64,000 nucleotides of DNA from Agromyces cerinus (GTDB lineage Bacteria; Actinomycetota; Actinomycetes; Actinomycetales; Microbacteriaceae), in contig NZ_JAFBCT010000001.1 of the NCBI RefSeq assembly GCF_016907835.1, positions 930,001 to 994,000 on the forward strand, read 5' to 3'. Each line of letters opens with the position of its first letter. Position 1 is the first letter of the stretch. Shown here piece by piece: positions 1 through 8,782 of the stretch. The position numbers and the translations under genes are program-made. The notes beneath the pieces were generated by a model that ran no database searches, had not been told where the DNA came from, and was given only the letters and a program-made list of their open reading frames with translations.

Positions 1-1842
1 TGGTGCTCGTGCGCCGTACCCGACGACGAGGCCGCACCCGAGAGATCCGGCCTCAGTCGACGCAACGTCCTCGTCGGCATGTCCGCCGCCGGAGCGCTCG
101 CCGCCGCCGGCTGGCCGGGGGCGGCTCAGGCCGCCAATGCCGCGCCCGGCGACAAGGCGGTGACGATCACGATCATGGGCACCTCCGACCTGCACGCGAA
201 CGTCGTCAACTGGGACTACTACAAGGACGCCGTCTTCAACGACGCGAGGCCCGGGGTGCCGAGCAACGCCGTCGGCCTCGCCCGCGTTGCGAGCGTCGTC
301 AACCAGATCCGTGCCGACCGCGGTCGTGAGCGCACGCTGCTCTTCGACGCGGGTGACACGATCCAGGGCACCCCGCTCGGGTTCTACTACGCGACGGTCG
401 AACCGGTCACCGAGACGGGGGCGATCCACCCGGTGGCCGCGCAGATGAACGCGCTCGAGTACGACGCCGTCGCGCTCGGCAACCACGAGTTCAACTACGG
501 CCTCGACTTCCTCGACAACTGGATCTCGCAGATGGACGCTCCGGTGCTGGCCGCGAACGCCGTGCACGCGGGCACGAAGGTTCCCCGATTCCGTCCGTAC
601 ACGATCACCACGATGAAGGTGGCGAAGGGGCTTCCTCCCGTCCGCGTCGGCGTGCTCGGTCTGACGAACCCGGGTGTCGTCATCTGGGACAAGGCGAACG
701 TGTCGGGCAGGGTCGAGGTGCTCGACCTCGTCGAGACCGCTGCGCGCTGGGTGCCGGTGATGCGCGCCGAGGGTGCGCACATCGTCATCGTGAGCGCCCA
801 CTCGGGTGAGAGCGGCACTTCGTCGTACGGCGGAGACCTTCCCGTCGAGAACGCGGCCAAGCTCGTCGCCGAAGAGGTGCCCGGCATCGACGCGATCCTC
901 TTCGGGCACGCGCACCAGGAGATTCCGCAGCGCCTCGTCACGAACACCGCGACGGGCGCCGAGGTCATCATGAGCGAGCCGAAGAACTGGGGCCAGCGCC
1001 TCAGCGTGTTCGACCTCGACCTCGAGTTCGTGCGCGGCAAGTGGGGGGTCGTCGCGCATTCCGCCACGACGCTCAACACGAACACCGTCGTCGACGACCC
1101 CGCGTTCGTGGCGCTCGTGCGCGACCAGCACGACGCGGTCGTGACCTACATGAACACGCCGGTCGCGAACTCGACCGAGTCGATGTCGGCCGCCGAGGCG
1201 TGTTGGAAGGACACGGCGATCCTCGACTACGTCAACGAGGTGCAGACGGCGACGGTCGCCGCGGCGGTCGCGGGCATGCCCGAGGCGGCCCTGCCGATCG
1301 TCTCGATCGCCGCGCCGTTCAACCGGGCGGCGAGCTTCCCGCAGGGGCCGGTCACGATCAAGGACGTCGCCGGGCTGTACATCTACGACAACACGCTGAT
1401 GGCGTCGGTCCTCACCGGTGCGCAGATCAAGGACTACCTCGAGTACTCGGCGAAGTACTTCATCCAGGTGGCCGCCGACGCCCCCGTCGCGCCCGCGTCG
1501 TGGACGAACGCCGGCAACACGCCCGACTACAACTACGACCAGTTCTCGGGCATCGACTACTCGGTCGACATCTCGCAGCCGTATGGGTCGCGCATCGTCG
1601 GAATGACGTACGGGAACTCTCCCGTCGCGCCCGACCAGCAGTTCCTGGTGGCGGTGAACAACTACCGGCAGTCGGGCGGCGGCGGGTTCCCGCACATCGC
1701 CGCGGCGCCCGTCGTGTACAACGCGCAGGTCGCGATCCGCGAGGCGATCGTCTCCTACGCCTCGGCGGCCGGGGTGATCGACCCGACGACGTTCCACGTC
1801 GAGAACTGGCGGCTCGTCCGCAACGGAGTTCCGGTGTTCTGA
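1..1842 (+). CDS. Tat-exported bifunctional metallophosphatase / 5'-nucleotidase (5' end outside window)
   Basis: Member of the 5'-nucleotidase / 2',3'-cyclic phosphodiesterase family, which removes phosphate from nucleotides outside the membrane. The frame is open to base 1 and has no in-frame start before a twin-arginine signal (SRRNVLV, window codons 19-25), followed by an Ala-rich stretch with likely cleavage after AQA (codon 44); the true start therefore lies left of the window. Metal-site motifs of the calcineurin-like phosphoesterase domain are visible: TSDLHAN, DAGDTIQG, GNHEFNYG, AHSGE and FGHAH. The C-terminal half, from about codon 370, carries the nucleotidase substrate domain, including NNYRQSGGGGFP. 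613 residues are in the window. Export through Tat fits a protein that folds with metal before secretion. It ends at a strong terminator. Confidence 0.93.
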   Translation, partial: WCSCAVPDDEAAPERSGLSRRNVLVGMSAAGALAAAGWPGAAQAANAAPGDKAVTITIMGTSDLHANVVNWDYYKDAVFNDARPGVPSNAVGLARVASVVNQIRADRGRERTLLFDAGDTIQGTPLGFYYATVEPVTETGAIHPVAAQMNALEYDAVALGNHEFNYGLDFLDNWISQMDAPVLAANAVHAGTKVPRFRPYTITTMKVAKGLPPVRVGVLGLTNPGVVIWDKANVSGRVEVLDLVETAARWVPVMRAEGAHIVIVSAHSGESGTSSYGGDLPVENAAKLVAEEVPGIDAILFGHAHQEIPQRLVTNTATGAEVIMSEPKNWGQRLSVFDLDLEFVRGKWGVVAHSATTLNTNTVVDDPAFVALVRDQHDAVVTYMNTPVANSTESMSAAEACWKDTAILDYVNEVQTATVAAAVAGMPEAALPIVSIAAPFNRAASFPQGPVTIKDVAGLYIYDNTLMASVLTGAQIKDYLEYSAKYFIQVAADAPVAPASWTNAGNTPDYNYDQFSGIDYSVDISQPYGSRIVGMTYGNSPVAPDQQFLVAVNNYRQSGGGGFPHIAAAPVVYNAQVAIREAIVSYASAAGVIDPTTFHVENWRLVRNGVPVF

Positions 1843-1856
1843 CCGCGAGCACGGTG

Positions 1857-1886
1857 AAGGCCCGCCCGGTGATCCGGGCGGGCCTT
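1857..1886. terminator. Bidirectional intrinsic terminator
   Basis: Perfect 13-bp inverted repeat AAGGCCCGCCCGG / CCGGGCGGGCCTT around a TGAT loop, lying between two convergent genes. The A-rich and T-rich flanks let it act on both strands. Confidence 0.85.
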
Positions 1887-1910
1887 CGTCGTCGTGCTCG
1901 GTGGTCGAGG

Positions 1911-2756
1911 CTACTCCGCGGCGGGGGTCTCCTCGGGAGCCTCGACGGACTCCTCACTCGCAGGTGCGGAGCCGGCTTCCACCGCGTCGACCTGCTCCTG
2001 CGTGTAGCCGCAGTAGTTGACGGCCTCGCGCTGCCAGTAGCTCACGAGGCGGTCCTTGCCGGCGGCGTGGGCGGCGGCGACGGTGCCCTCGTAGATCTGA
2101 CCGTCCTTCGACTCCTTGTTCACGTCGGGCACTTCGGAGCAGACGTGGAAGACCGAGCCCGACTTCGTCCAGTACACGACGTCCTCGCCCGTGAGCTGCA
2201 CGATGACGTTCGACTCAGCGGTGTACTGCTCGACCGACGGCGGAGCGTAGTCGATGCCGAGGGCGAGTGCGCCGCCGCCGATGACGATGGCGATGATGCC
2301 GGCGAGCGCCTTCTGCTTGCCGTCCATGTCCTTGTTCGTGAAGATCAGGATGATCAGCGGCAGGAACGCGATGACTGCGATGATCGCGCCGAGCTGGTTC
2401 TGCACGAAGAAGCGGACCTTGTCCTCCTTCGACGCGGGGTCGAGGCGGTTCGCTTTCTTCCAGAGCAGCGAGCCGCCGATCGCGAGCGCACCGATCACGA
2501 CGATCAGGATGATCAGCAGCACCATGTTCACGGGCACCTGACGCAGCACCCAGAAGATCGTGAACACCTCGCCGGCGATGGCGAGCAGCCAGAGGCCGCC
2601 GGCGATCAGGCGGAACGTCACGGCCTGCTTCTTCGCCTCGGGGGTCGGCGTCCACGTCGGAGCGGCGGATGCATCGGCGACGGCGGTGCCGCCGCCGTCG
2701 CCGGCCGGCGCAGTGGATTCGACTCGTACGACCTTCTTCTTGCCCTGCTCTGCCAC
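1911..2756 (-). CDS. Membrane protein of unknown function, four TM helices
   Basis: 281-residue protein with a basic start (MAEQGKKKVVR), a flexible Ala/Pro-rich stretch to about residue 40, and four hydrophobic segments at roughly 48-72, 78-100, 120-142 and 148-168. The final 110 residues form a soluble domain with two cysteines (VFHVC and VNYCGY) and an acidic tail. I do not recognise a family with a known function; similar four-helix proteins occur in related actinobacteria. It faces the nucleotidase across the shared terminator. A -10-like TATGCT lies upstream on the minus strand at 2790-2795. Confidence 0.8.
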   Translation of the reverse strand: MAEQGKKKVVRVESTAPAGDGGGTAVADASAAPTWTPTPEAKKQAVTFRLIAGGLWLLAIAGEVFTIFWVLRQVPVNMVLLIILIVVIGALAIGGSLLWKKANRLDPASKEDKVRFFVQNQLGAIIAVIAFLPLIILIFTNKDMDGKQKALAGIIAIVIGGGALALGIDYAPPSVEQYTAESNVIVQLTGEDVVYWTKSGSVFHVCSEVPDVNKESKDGQIYEGTVAAAHAAGKDRLVSYWQREAVNYCGYTQEQVDAVEAGSAPASEESVEAPEETPAAE

Positions 2757-2886
2757 GTTCGTCCTTCCGGGAGGTTGGGTGCCGCGATGAGCATATTGGA
2801 ACCCGGGCGAGGGGTGGGGGATCGACGCGGAATCGTCACCATGGCGTCAATCGGCCGGAGGGCGGTGCCCGGAGGAAGTTGCGGCG

Positions 2887-2901
2887 AGACATCCGATGTC
2901 T
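2887..2901. promoter_or_regulatory. Palindromic operator candidate upstream of fucosidase gene
   Basis: AGACATCCGATGTCT: 6-bp arms around CCG, 43 bp before the fucosidase start. Its first 12 bases recur at 5488-5499 between the ROK repressor and the sugar-binding protein gene, so it may be a shared ROK binding site. This is inference. Confidence 0.4.
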
Positions 2902-2943
2902 GTGTGTCAGGATGGATGCGACCGCCGCGACGAGAAGGACGAC

Positions 2944-4203
2944 ATGCGACAGGACTGGTTCGACACCGCCCGATTCGGGCTCTTCGTGCACTTCGGCGCC
3001 TACAGCGGCGCCGCCCGTCACGAATGGGTGCAGACCTACGAGCGACTGACCGACGCGGAGTACCTACCCTACGTGGAGCACTTCGAACCCGACCGGTTCG
3101 ACGCCGCGGCGATCGCCGCGACGGCCGTCGCGACCGGCATGGGCTACACCGTGCTGACGACGAAGCACCACGACGGCTTCTGCCTGTGGTATTCCGAGCT
3201 GACCGACTTCACCGCGCCCGCGTTCTGCGGCCGGGACCTCGTGGCCGAGCACGTCGAGGCGACGCGCGCCGCCGGGCTGAAGGTCGGGCTGTACTACTCG
3301 CTGATCGACTGGCACCACCCCGACTTCACCGTCGACTGGAACCACCCGCGACGCGACGACCCCGAGGCGCACGCGCTGAACGACGGCCGCTCGATGGAGC
3401 GCTATCGCGAGTACCTGCACGGGCAGGTGCGCGAACTCCTCACCCGCTACGGCACGATCGACTACCTCTTCTTCGACTTCACCTACCCCGAGACGAAGGA
3501 GGGCTGGGCGGGCAAGGGGCCCGAGGACTGGGACGCGGCGGGCCTGCTCGCACTGTGCCGTGAACTCCAGCCCGACATGCTCGTGAACGACCGGCTCGGC
3601 GTGCCGGGCGACTTCGTGACACCCGAGCAGTACCAGCCGACGAAGCCGCTCGTGCAGGGCGGCGAGCCCGTCGTGTGGGAGGCGTGCCAGACCACGAACG
3701 GCTCTTGGGGCTACCATCGCGACAACGTCGACTTCAAGAGCGCGCCGCTGCTCATCCGCATGCTCGCGGACTCGGTCTCGATGGACGGCAACATGCTGCT
3801 GAACGTCGGCCCCGACGGGCGCGGCGCGATTCCTCCCGTCGACCGGAGCCTGCTCGGCGAGATCGGCGACTGGATGGAGCTGCACCGCGACGCGATCGTC
3901 GGGGCCGGGCACGCCCCGTACACGCCCCCGCGAGAGGGCGTCTACACGCTCCGCGGCGATCGGCTCTACCTGCACCTGTTCAGCTGGCCGCTCGGCTTCG
4001 TGCACCTGCCGGGCCTCGCCGGCAGGGTCTCGTACGCGCGCTTCCTGCACGACGGCTCGTGGCTCCGCACGAGCGCGACCGACCCCGACCAGGTCGCGAA
4101 CGTCATGCGCCCGGCGGGGGAGGAGGCGGGCACGCTCACGGTGTCGTTGCCGATCAGGCAGCCGGATGTCGCGGTGCCCGTGATCGAGCTGACGCTGGCC
4201 TGA
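2944..4203 (+). CDS. Alpha-L-fucosidase, GH29
   Basis: 419-residue GH29 enzyme that releases L-fucose from fucosides. Motifs: WFDTARFGLFVHFGAYSG at the N-terminus, TTKHHDGFCLW (catalytic-pocket histidines), and YLFFDFTYPE, whose second Asp sits where GH29 enzymes carry the nucleophile. I chose ATG 2944 because AGAAGGA lies 6-12 bases before it; the longer frame from 2896 lacks a ribosome site. No signal peptide is seen, so it probably acts on imported oligosaccharides in the cytoplasm. It lies next to a ROK repressor and an ABC sugar importer, and a second GH29 is encoded at 11.4 kb. The two differ considerably, so they may have different linkage preferences. Confidence 0.9.
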   Translation: MRQDWFDTARFGLFVHFGAYSGAARHEWVQTYERLTDAEYLPYVEHFEPDRFDAAAIAATAVATGMGYTVLTTKHHDGFCLWYSELTDFTAPAFCGRDLVAEHVEATRAAGLKVGLYYSLIDWHHPDFTVDWNHPRRDDPEAHALNDGRSMERYREYLHGQVRELLTRYGTIDYLFFDFTYPETKEGWAGKGPEDWDAAGLLALCRELQPDMLVNDRLGVPGDFVTPEQYQPTKPLVQGGEPVVWEACQTTNGSWGYHRDNVDFKSAPLLIRMLADSVSMDGNMLLNVGPDGRGAIPPVDRSLLGEIGDWMELHRDAIVGAGHAPYTPPREGVYTLRGDRLYLHLFSWPLGFVHLPGLAGRVSYARFLHDGSWLRTSATDPDQVANVMRPAGEEAGTLTVSLPIRQPDVAVPVIELTLA

Positions 4204-4210
4204 GCCGGGG

Positions 4211-5398
4211 TCAGCGCGCCGCAGGCGCCGCTTCGTCGGCGGTGAAGGTCAGCTCGTCGAGCACGAGCCGTGCGGCGCCGAGCAGACCCGCGTTCGGCCC
4301 GGTCGAGGCGGCTTCGATGCGCAGGCGTTGCGTCACGAGCGGGTGGCAGCCCTCGTAGATGCGGCTCCGCACCGCGGCGATGAAGGGCTCGCTGGACGAC
4401 ATGCTTCCGGTGAGGAAGAGCGCGTCGGGGTTGAAGAAGTTCACGACGGTCGAGAGCACCTGGCCGAGGTAGGTGCCGGCCGTGCGCACGAGCGTCGTGG
4501 CAACCGGGTCGGCATCCCGGGCGAGGGCGAGCACCTCGGCGGCCGTGCGCACCGGGACACCGCGTTCGTTCATCTGCCGCACGAGGCTCGCCCCGCTCGC
4601 GATGGTCTCGAGGCATCCGGTGTTGCCGCAGGAGCACGGACGGTCGTCGGCGGCGTCGATGCGGGTGTGCGTGACGTCGCCGGCGGCCCACGTCGCGCCG
4701 CGGTGCAGCACGCCGTCGACGATGATGCCGCTGCCGATGGCGGTGCCCGCCTTGACGGTCACGCTGTGACGGGTCGCGCCGAACTGCGCGCGGTGCTCGC
4801 CGAGCGCCATGAGGTTGGCGTCGTTGTCGACGGCGGCGGGTACGCCGAACTCGCTGCTGAGCCAGTCGCGCACGCGGAATCCTGGCCAACCCGGCATGCG
4901 AGACGGCTGGTCGACCACACCCGTGCCGACGTCGACTGGGCCGGGCAGGGCCACGCCGACGCCCCGGATGCCGCGGAACTCGGGGTCGACCTCGGTCGCG
5001 AGTCCGCGCATCGCGGCCGCGATCGCACCGAGAGTCGCCTCGGGGCCCTCGCTCACGTCGACGGGGATCGTGGCGGTGGCGAGCAGGGCGCCGCTCAGGT
5101 CGACGCGGCCGATGCGCGCATGGCCGCCGCCGAGGTCGGCGACGAGGATGCTGCCCCGATCGCCGCGGAGTCGCAGGATGCGGGGCCGGCGGCCGCCGCT
5201 CGAGACGCCGACGCCCTCTTCGTGGAGCACGCCGAGCTCGGTGAGCTCCGCGACGCGGAGCGAGATGGTCGACGGGGCGAGCCCGAGGATCCGCGAGAGA
5301 TCGCTGCGCGAACTCGCTTCACCGCGTGCGACGAGTTCGACGATCTGGCGGGCGTGCTGCTGCGGAGACGGGGGCGTCTGCGGCGTCGACGGTGACAT
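4211..5398 (-). CDS. ROK-family transcriptional repressor
   Basis: 395-residue ROK regulator. An N-terminal winged helix-turn-helix (about residues 15-75, [20 protein letters not shown]) is followed by a sugar-kinase-like domain with a degenerate phosphate-binding start ([13 protein letters not shown]), [12 protein letters not shown], and a zinc site THTR...[10 protein letters not shown]. Start ATG 5398 is preferred because GAAAGAAG precedes it; the frame from 5476 adds an unlikely peptide. It converges on a fucosidase and is divergent from a sugar ABC operon, so it most likely represses both and responds to fucose or a phosphorylated product (inference). Imperfect palindromes in the divergent gap are candidate operators. 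Confidence 0.9.
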   Translation of the reverse strand: MSPSTPQTPPSPQQHARQIVELVARGEASSRSDLSRILGLAPSTISLRVAELTELGVLHEEGVGVSSGGRRPRILRLRGDRGSILVADLGGGHARIGRVDLSGALLATATIPVDVSEGPEATLGAIAAAMRGLATEVDPEFRGIRGVGVALPGPVDVGTGVVDQPSRMPGWPGFRVRDWLSSEFGVPAAVDNDANLMALGEHRAQFGATRHSVTVKAGTAIGSGIIVDGVLHRGATWAAGDVTHTRIDAADDRPCSCGNTGCLETIASGASLVRQMNERGVPVRTAAEVLALARDADPVATTLVRTAGTYLGQVLSTVVNFFNPDALFLTGSMSSSEPFIAAVRSRIYEGCHPLVTQRLRIEAASTGPNAGLLGAARLVLDELTFTADEAAPAAR

Positions 5399-5406
5399 AG
5401 GCTTCT

Positions 5407-5418
5407 TTCGAGGTCGAA
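5407..5418. promoter_or_regulatory. TTCGA-GG-TCGAA palindrome near ROK gene start
   Basis: 5-bp arms around two bases, about 9 bases before the repressor start on the minus strand. A near copy, TTCGA-GAC-TCGAA, lies at 5563-5575 before the sugar-binding protein gene. The pair is a candidate for autoregulation. Confidence 0.35.
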
Positions 5419-5487
5419 TTAAGTTGAGACTAGTGCTCGCTGCGGGGTTTGGCGAGCATGACCCGCGGAAAATCAATGATCTGTGGC

Positions 5488-5499
5488 AGACATCCGATG
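5488..5499. promoter_or_regulatory. Second copy of AGACATCCGATG
   Basis: Exact 12-base match to the left part of the palindrome at 2887-2901, located in the 223-bp gap between the divergent ROK gene and the ABC operon. No clear single promoter could be assigned in this gap. Confidence 0.35.
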
Positions 5500-5562
5500 A
5501 AAGCTGGCGAAGAGTTCACTCGTCTGGCATGATGACTTTACGCACCAAGTTGAAGAAGTTCA

Positions 5563-5575
5563 TTCGAGACTCGAA
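5563..5575. promoter_or_regulatory. TTCGAGACTCGAA palindrome upstream of ABC operon
   Basis: 13-bp palindrome (6-bp arms, central A) 46 bp before the binding-protein start; partner of the similar site at 5407-5418. Confidence 0.38.
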
Positions 5576-5621
5576 AGAACTGATCACTCATGTGTCTCTA
5601 TGCCTGAGGAGGCGACATTCA

Positions 5622-6872
5622 ATGAAGAAGATCCACGTCGGCGCGATGGCGGTCGCGACCGCCGCCGCACTCGTGATGACGGGTTGCAGCACCGGAGGCG
5701 CCGAGGCGTCCTCCGACACCATCGTCATCGACATGTGGGCGGGCAGCCAGTCCGACACCGATGCGCTGAACGCGCAGCTCGCGATCGCGCAGGAGCAGAA
5801 CCCCGACCTGAAGATCGAACTCCGCACGGCGCCGTGGGGTGACTTCTTCACGAAGCTCACGACGAACATGGCCTCGGGCAACATGGCCTGCGTCACCGGG
5901 ATGAACTCGGGCATGCTCTCGAGCTACACGGCCGGGTTCGCCGAGCTCACCGACGCCGACCTGAAGACCGCGGGGCTCGACCCGGCCGACTTCGCGCCGG
6001 GCAGCGAGGAGATCCTCTCGAACAAGGGCACCATGTACGGCCTGCCCTTCGACATCGCGACGATGCTCGTCTACTACAACCAGGACATGCTCGACGCCGC
6101 AGGCGCCGCCGCTCCGCAGCCCGGCTGGACCTTCGACGAGTTCGAGGCGACCGCGAAGGCCGCCACCACCGACGGCAAGTACGGCTTCGCCGTCGGCATG
6201 GGCGACTTCCAGTGGCAGGCACTGCCGATCGCCAAGTCGGGCACGCAGCCCGTCGAGACCGACGGCACGCTCGACCTCACCAACCCCGACTTCGTCGACG
6301 CGGCCACCTGGTACTCGGGTCTCGTCACCGACGAGAAGGTCGCCGCGCCCGTCGCGTCGGCATCGGACGCCGGCTGGGGCGAGGCCCAGTACTCGGGCGG
6401 GAACGCGGCCATGGCCGTCGACGGCACCTGGAACGCGGTCACCTACCTGGACAACGACTCCGGGTTCAACGCGGGCATGACCACACTGCCGACCGGCGAC
6501 AACGGCTCGCTCGGCCTCATCCTCGGCTCCGGCTTCGGCATCGCGAAGGACTGCGAGAACAAGGAGGACGCCCTCAAGGTGCTCGGCTCGCTCCTCAGCG
6601 CCGACGCGCAGGACTACATCGCCTCCTCGGGTCGCAGCTACCCGGCGCGCGTGTCGTCGCAGCCGCTGTACTTCGAGTCGATCGACGAGCAGCACCGCGA
6701 CCAGGTCGAGGCCGTCTTCACCAAGGCGTTCGAGCAGGTCGAGGGCCAGAAGGTCAGCGACAACTGGTCGAAGGTCGGCACGTACATCCAGCCGCAGCTG
6801 GTGAGCGTCTACAACGGCCAGGAATCCATGTCGAACGTGCTCGAGTCCGCTCAGCAGCAGTTCGGCGAATAA
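5622..6872 (+). CDS. ABC sugar-binding lipoprotein (extracellular solute-binding family 1)
   Basis: 416-residue substrate receptor for a CUT1-type sugar importer. The lipoprotein signal is clear: [19 protein letters not shown] followed by lipobox MTGC, so the mature protein is anchored through Cys22. The body has family 1 features such as [22 protein letters not shown] and [15 protein letters not shown] 5622 follows a strong GAGGAGG at 5606-5612. It is the first gene of an operon with two permeases, a ROK kinase and a fucosidase, so fucosides or fuco-oligosaccharides are the probable ligands (inference from context, not from the binding site). Confidence 0.93.
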   Translation: MKKIHVGAMAVATAAALVMTGCSTGGAEASSDTIVIDMWAGSQSDTDALNAQLAIAQEQNPDLKIELRTAPWGDFFTKLTTNMASGNMACVTGMNSGMLSSYTAGFAELTDADLKTAGLDPADFAPGSEEILSNKGTMYGLPFDIATMLVYYNQDMLDAAGAAAPQPGWTFDEFEATAKAATTDGKYGFAVGMGDFQWQALPIAKSGTQPVETDGTLDLTNPDFVDAATWYSGLVTDEKVAAPVASASDAGWGEAQYSGGNAAMAVDGTWNAVTYLDNDSGFNAGMTTLPTGDNGSLGLILGSGFGIAKDCENKEDALKVLGSLLSADAQDYIASSGRSYPARVSSQPLYFESIDEQHRDQVEAVFTKAFEQVEGQKVSDNWSKVGTYIQPQLVSVYNGQESMSNVLESAQQQFGE

Positions 6873-6898
6873 GCACCACCGGCAAGGACCCTCTCGAG

Positions 6899-7810
6899 AT
6901 GTCGAACACCAAGCAGATACCTCGTCGAGGGACGCTCGCCAGAGCTGAATCCCGTCAGGCGCTGGGCTTCGTCAGCCCGGCCCTGGCGGGGCTCGCCCTG
7001 TTCACGGTCGTCCCCGTCGTCCTGTCCATCGTCATGGGCTTCTTCAATTGGCCCACCTTCGGCGAGAAGACGTTCGTCGGGCTCGACAACTACGTCAAGC
7101 TCTTCACCCAGAGCCCCGACTTCTGGCCGGCGCTGCGCAACACCTTCGTCTTCGCCCTGCTCTACGTGCCGATCAGCGTCGGGCTGTCGCTGCTCCTCGC
7201 GATCTCGCTGAGTGCCCGCATCCGCGGCCGCGGCATGCTGCGCGTGCTCTTCTTCATCCCCGTCGTGACCCCCATGGTCGCGAACGTGCTCGTGTGGAAG
7301 ATGATGCTGCAGCCGCAGGGTCTCTTCAACGGCCTCTCCCAGACCTGGTTCGGGGTCGAGTTGCCGAACTTCCTCGCCGATCCGCAGTGGGCCATGATCA
7401 TGGTCGTCATGATGTCGGTCTGGCAGGGCCTCGGCTACAACATGCTGATCTTCTCGGCGGCGCTCGAGCAGCTGCCCGAGTCCGTCGTCGAGGCGGCGCG
7501 CATCGACGGCGCCCGCGGCTTCCGGATGCTCTGGAGCGTGACGCTCCCGATGATCTCGCCGTCGCTGTTCTTCGCGAGCATCATGACCATGATCACCGCG
7601 CTGCAGGTCTTCGTGCAGCCGCAGCTGCTCACCGGCGGCGGTCCGGGCAACGCGACCCAGCCGCTCGTGCAGTTCATCTACAACCAGGGCTTCAAGTTCC
7701 AGGAGCTCGGCCTCGCCGCAGCGGCCGCCTGGATCCTCTTCGCCATCATCATCATCCTGACCGCGCTGCAGTTCCGCGCGCAGAAGAAGTGGGTGCACTA
7801 TGAGCATTGA
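6899..7810 (+). CDS. ABC sugar permease, MalF/UgpA type
   Basis: 303-residue inner-membrane permease with about six hydrophobic helices starting near residue 25 (LGFVSPALAGLALFTVVPVV). The ATPase-coupling EAA loop is intact: EAARIDGARGFRMLWSVTLP around residues 195-215. ATG 6899 starts the family-typical N-terminus; AAGGA lies about 10 bases upstream. It is 26 bases from the binding-protein gene and overlaps the next permease by 11 bases, implying coupled translation. No ABC ATPase is encoded in the window, which fits actinobacterial CUT1 systems that share one MsiK-like ATPase. Confidence 0.92.
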   Translation: MSNTKQIPRRGTLARAESRQALGFVSPALAGLALFTVVPVVLSIVMGFFNWPTFGEKTFVGLDNYVKLFTQSPDFWPALRNTFVFALLYVPISVGLSLLLAISLSARIRGRGMLRVLFFIPVVTPMVANVLVWKMMLQPQGLFNGLSQTWFGVELPNFLADPQWAMIMVVMMSVWQGLGYNMLIFSAALEQLPESVVEAARIDGARGFRMLWSVTLPMISPSLFFASIMTMITALQVFVQPQLLTGGGPGNATQPLVQFIYNQGFKFQELGLAAAAAWILFAIIIILTALQFRAQKKWVHYEH

Positions 7811-8729
7811 CACGCTCCCGGCCGCGACCGCGGTGTTCGATGCCGAGACCGATGCCCCCGCAGGGCCCGACGACCGAGCGGGCGGTCGCGAACCGCTCAC
7901 GAAGCGCGGCCGCGTGCGGCTCGTCTTCGCCCACATCGCCGTGTACGTCGCCGCTGCGATCTTCGTCTCGCCGATCGTCTACGCCTTCTTCTCGGCGCTG
8001 AAGCCCAACGCCGAGATGTTCTCGATGCCTCCGACCCTCATCGGGTCGGAGGTGCGCTGGTCGAACTTCGCCGACGTCTTCGCGTACGGCCCGTTCCTCA
8101 CCTACATCGGCAACTCGTTCTTCGTCTCGATCACCGGCACGCTCGTCGTGCTCGCCGTGTCGACGACGGCCGGGTACGCGTTCGGGCGCCTCCGCTGGAA
8201 GGGCCGCGACGCCGTCTTCGTGATCTTCCTCGCCACGCTCATGGTGCCGCAGGAGGTGCTCGTCATCCCGATGTTCCAGGTGATGCAGTGGTTCGGTTGG
8301 GTCGACACCTACCAGTCGCTCATCCTGCCCTTCGCGTTCACCGCGTTCGGCACCTTCCTCATGCGCCAGTTCTTCCGCGGCATCCCGTTCGAACTCGAGG
8401 AGGCGGCGCGCGTCGACGGGGCGGGCCCCATCCGCTCGTTCCTGCAGATCATCCTGCCGCTCGCGAAGTCGGCCGTCGCCGTGCTCTCGGTCTTCACGTT
8501 CCTCTCCTTCTGGAACAGCTACCTCTGGCCGCTCATCGTCACGGTCGACTACGCCGCCCACGGCACCCTGCCCGTCGGCCTCGCGTCGTTCTCGGGACTC
8601 CAGGGCACGCGCTGGGATCTCCAGATGGCAGCGGCGATCATCTCGATGGTGCCGACCACGGTGCTCGTGATCGTGCTGCAGAAGCACCTCGTGAAGGGCA
8701 TCGCGATGGCCGGCCTGGGTGGCCGATAG
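7800..8729 (+). CDS. ABC sugar permease, MalG/UgpE type
   Basis: 309-residue partner permease. A variable hydrophilic N-terminus of about 40 residues precedes six helices; the EAA loop reads EEAARVDGAGPIRSFLQIIL. FMRQFFRGIPFELEEAARVDG is typical of carbohydrate-uptake permeases. The ATG lies inside the end of the upstream permease gene, so the two subunits are made together. With the lipoprotein receptor it forms the transmembrane part of the presumed fucoside importer. Confidence 0.92.
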   Translation: MSIDTLPAATAVFDAETDAPAGPDDRAGGREPLTKRGRVRLVFAHIAVYVAAAIFVSPIVYAFFSALKPNAEMFSMPPTLIGSEVRWSNFADVFAYGPFLTYIGNSFFVSITGTLVVLAVSTTAGYAFGRLRWKGRDAVFVIFLATLMVPQEVLVIPMFQVMQWFGWVDTYQSLILPFAFTAFGTFLMRQFFRGIPFELEEAARVDGAGPIRSFLQIILPLAKSAVAVLSVFTFLSFWNSYLWPLIVTVDYAAHGTLPVGLASFSGLQGTRWDLQMAAAIISMVPTTVLVIVLQKHLVKGIAMAGLGGR

Positions 8730-8782
8730 TGGCGGACGGCTCGTCCCGCTCCGCTGAACTCCGCACTGAATCAGGAACCACC

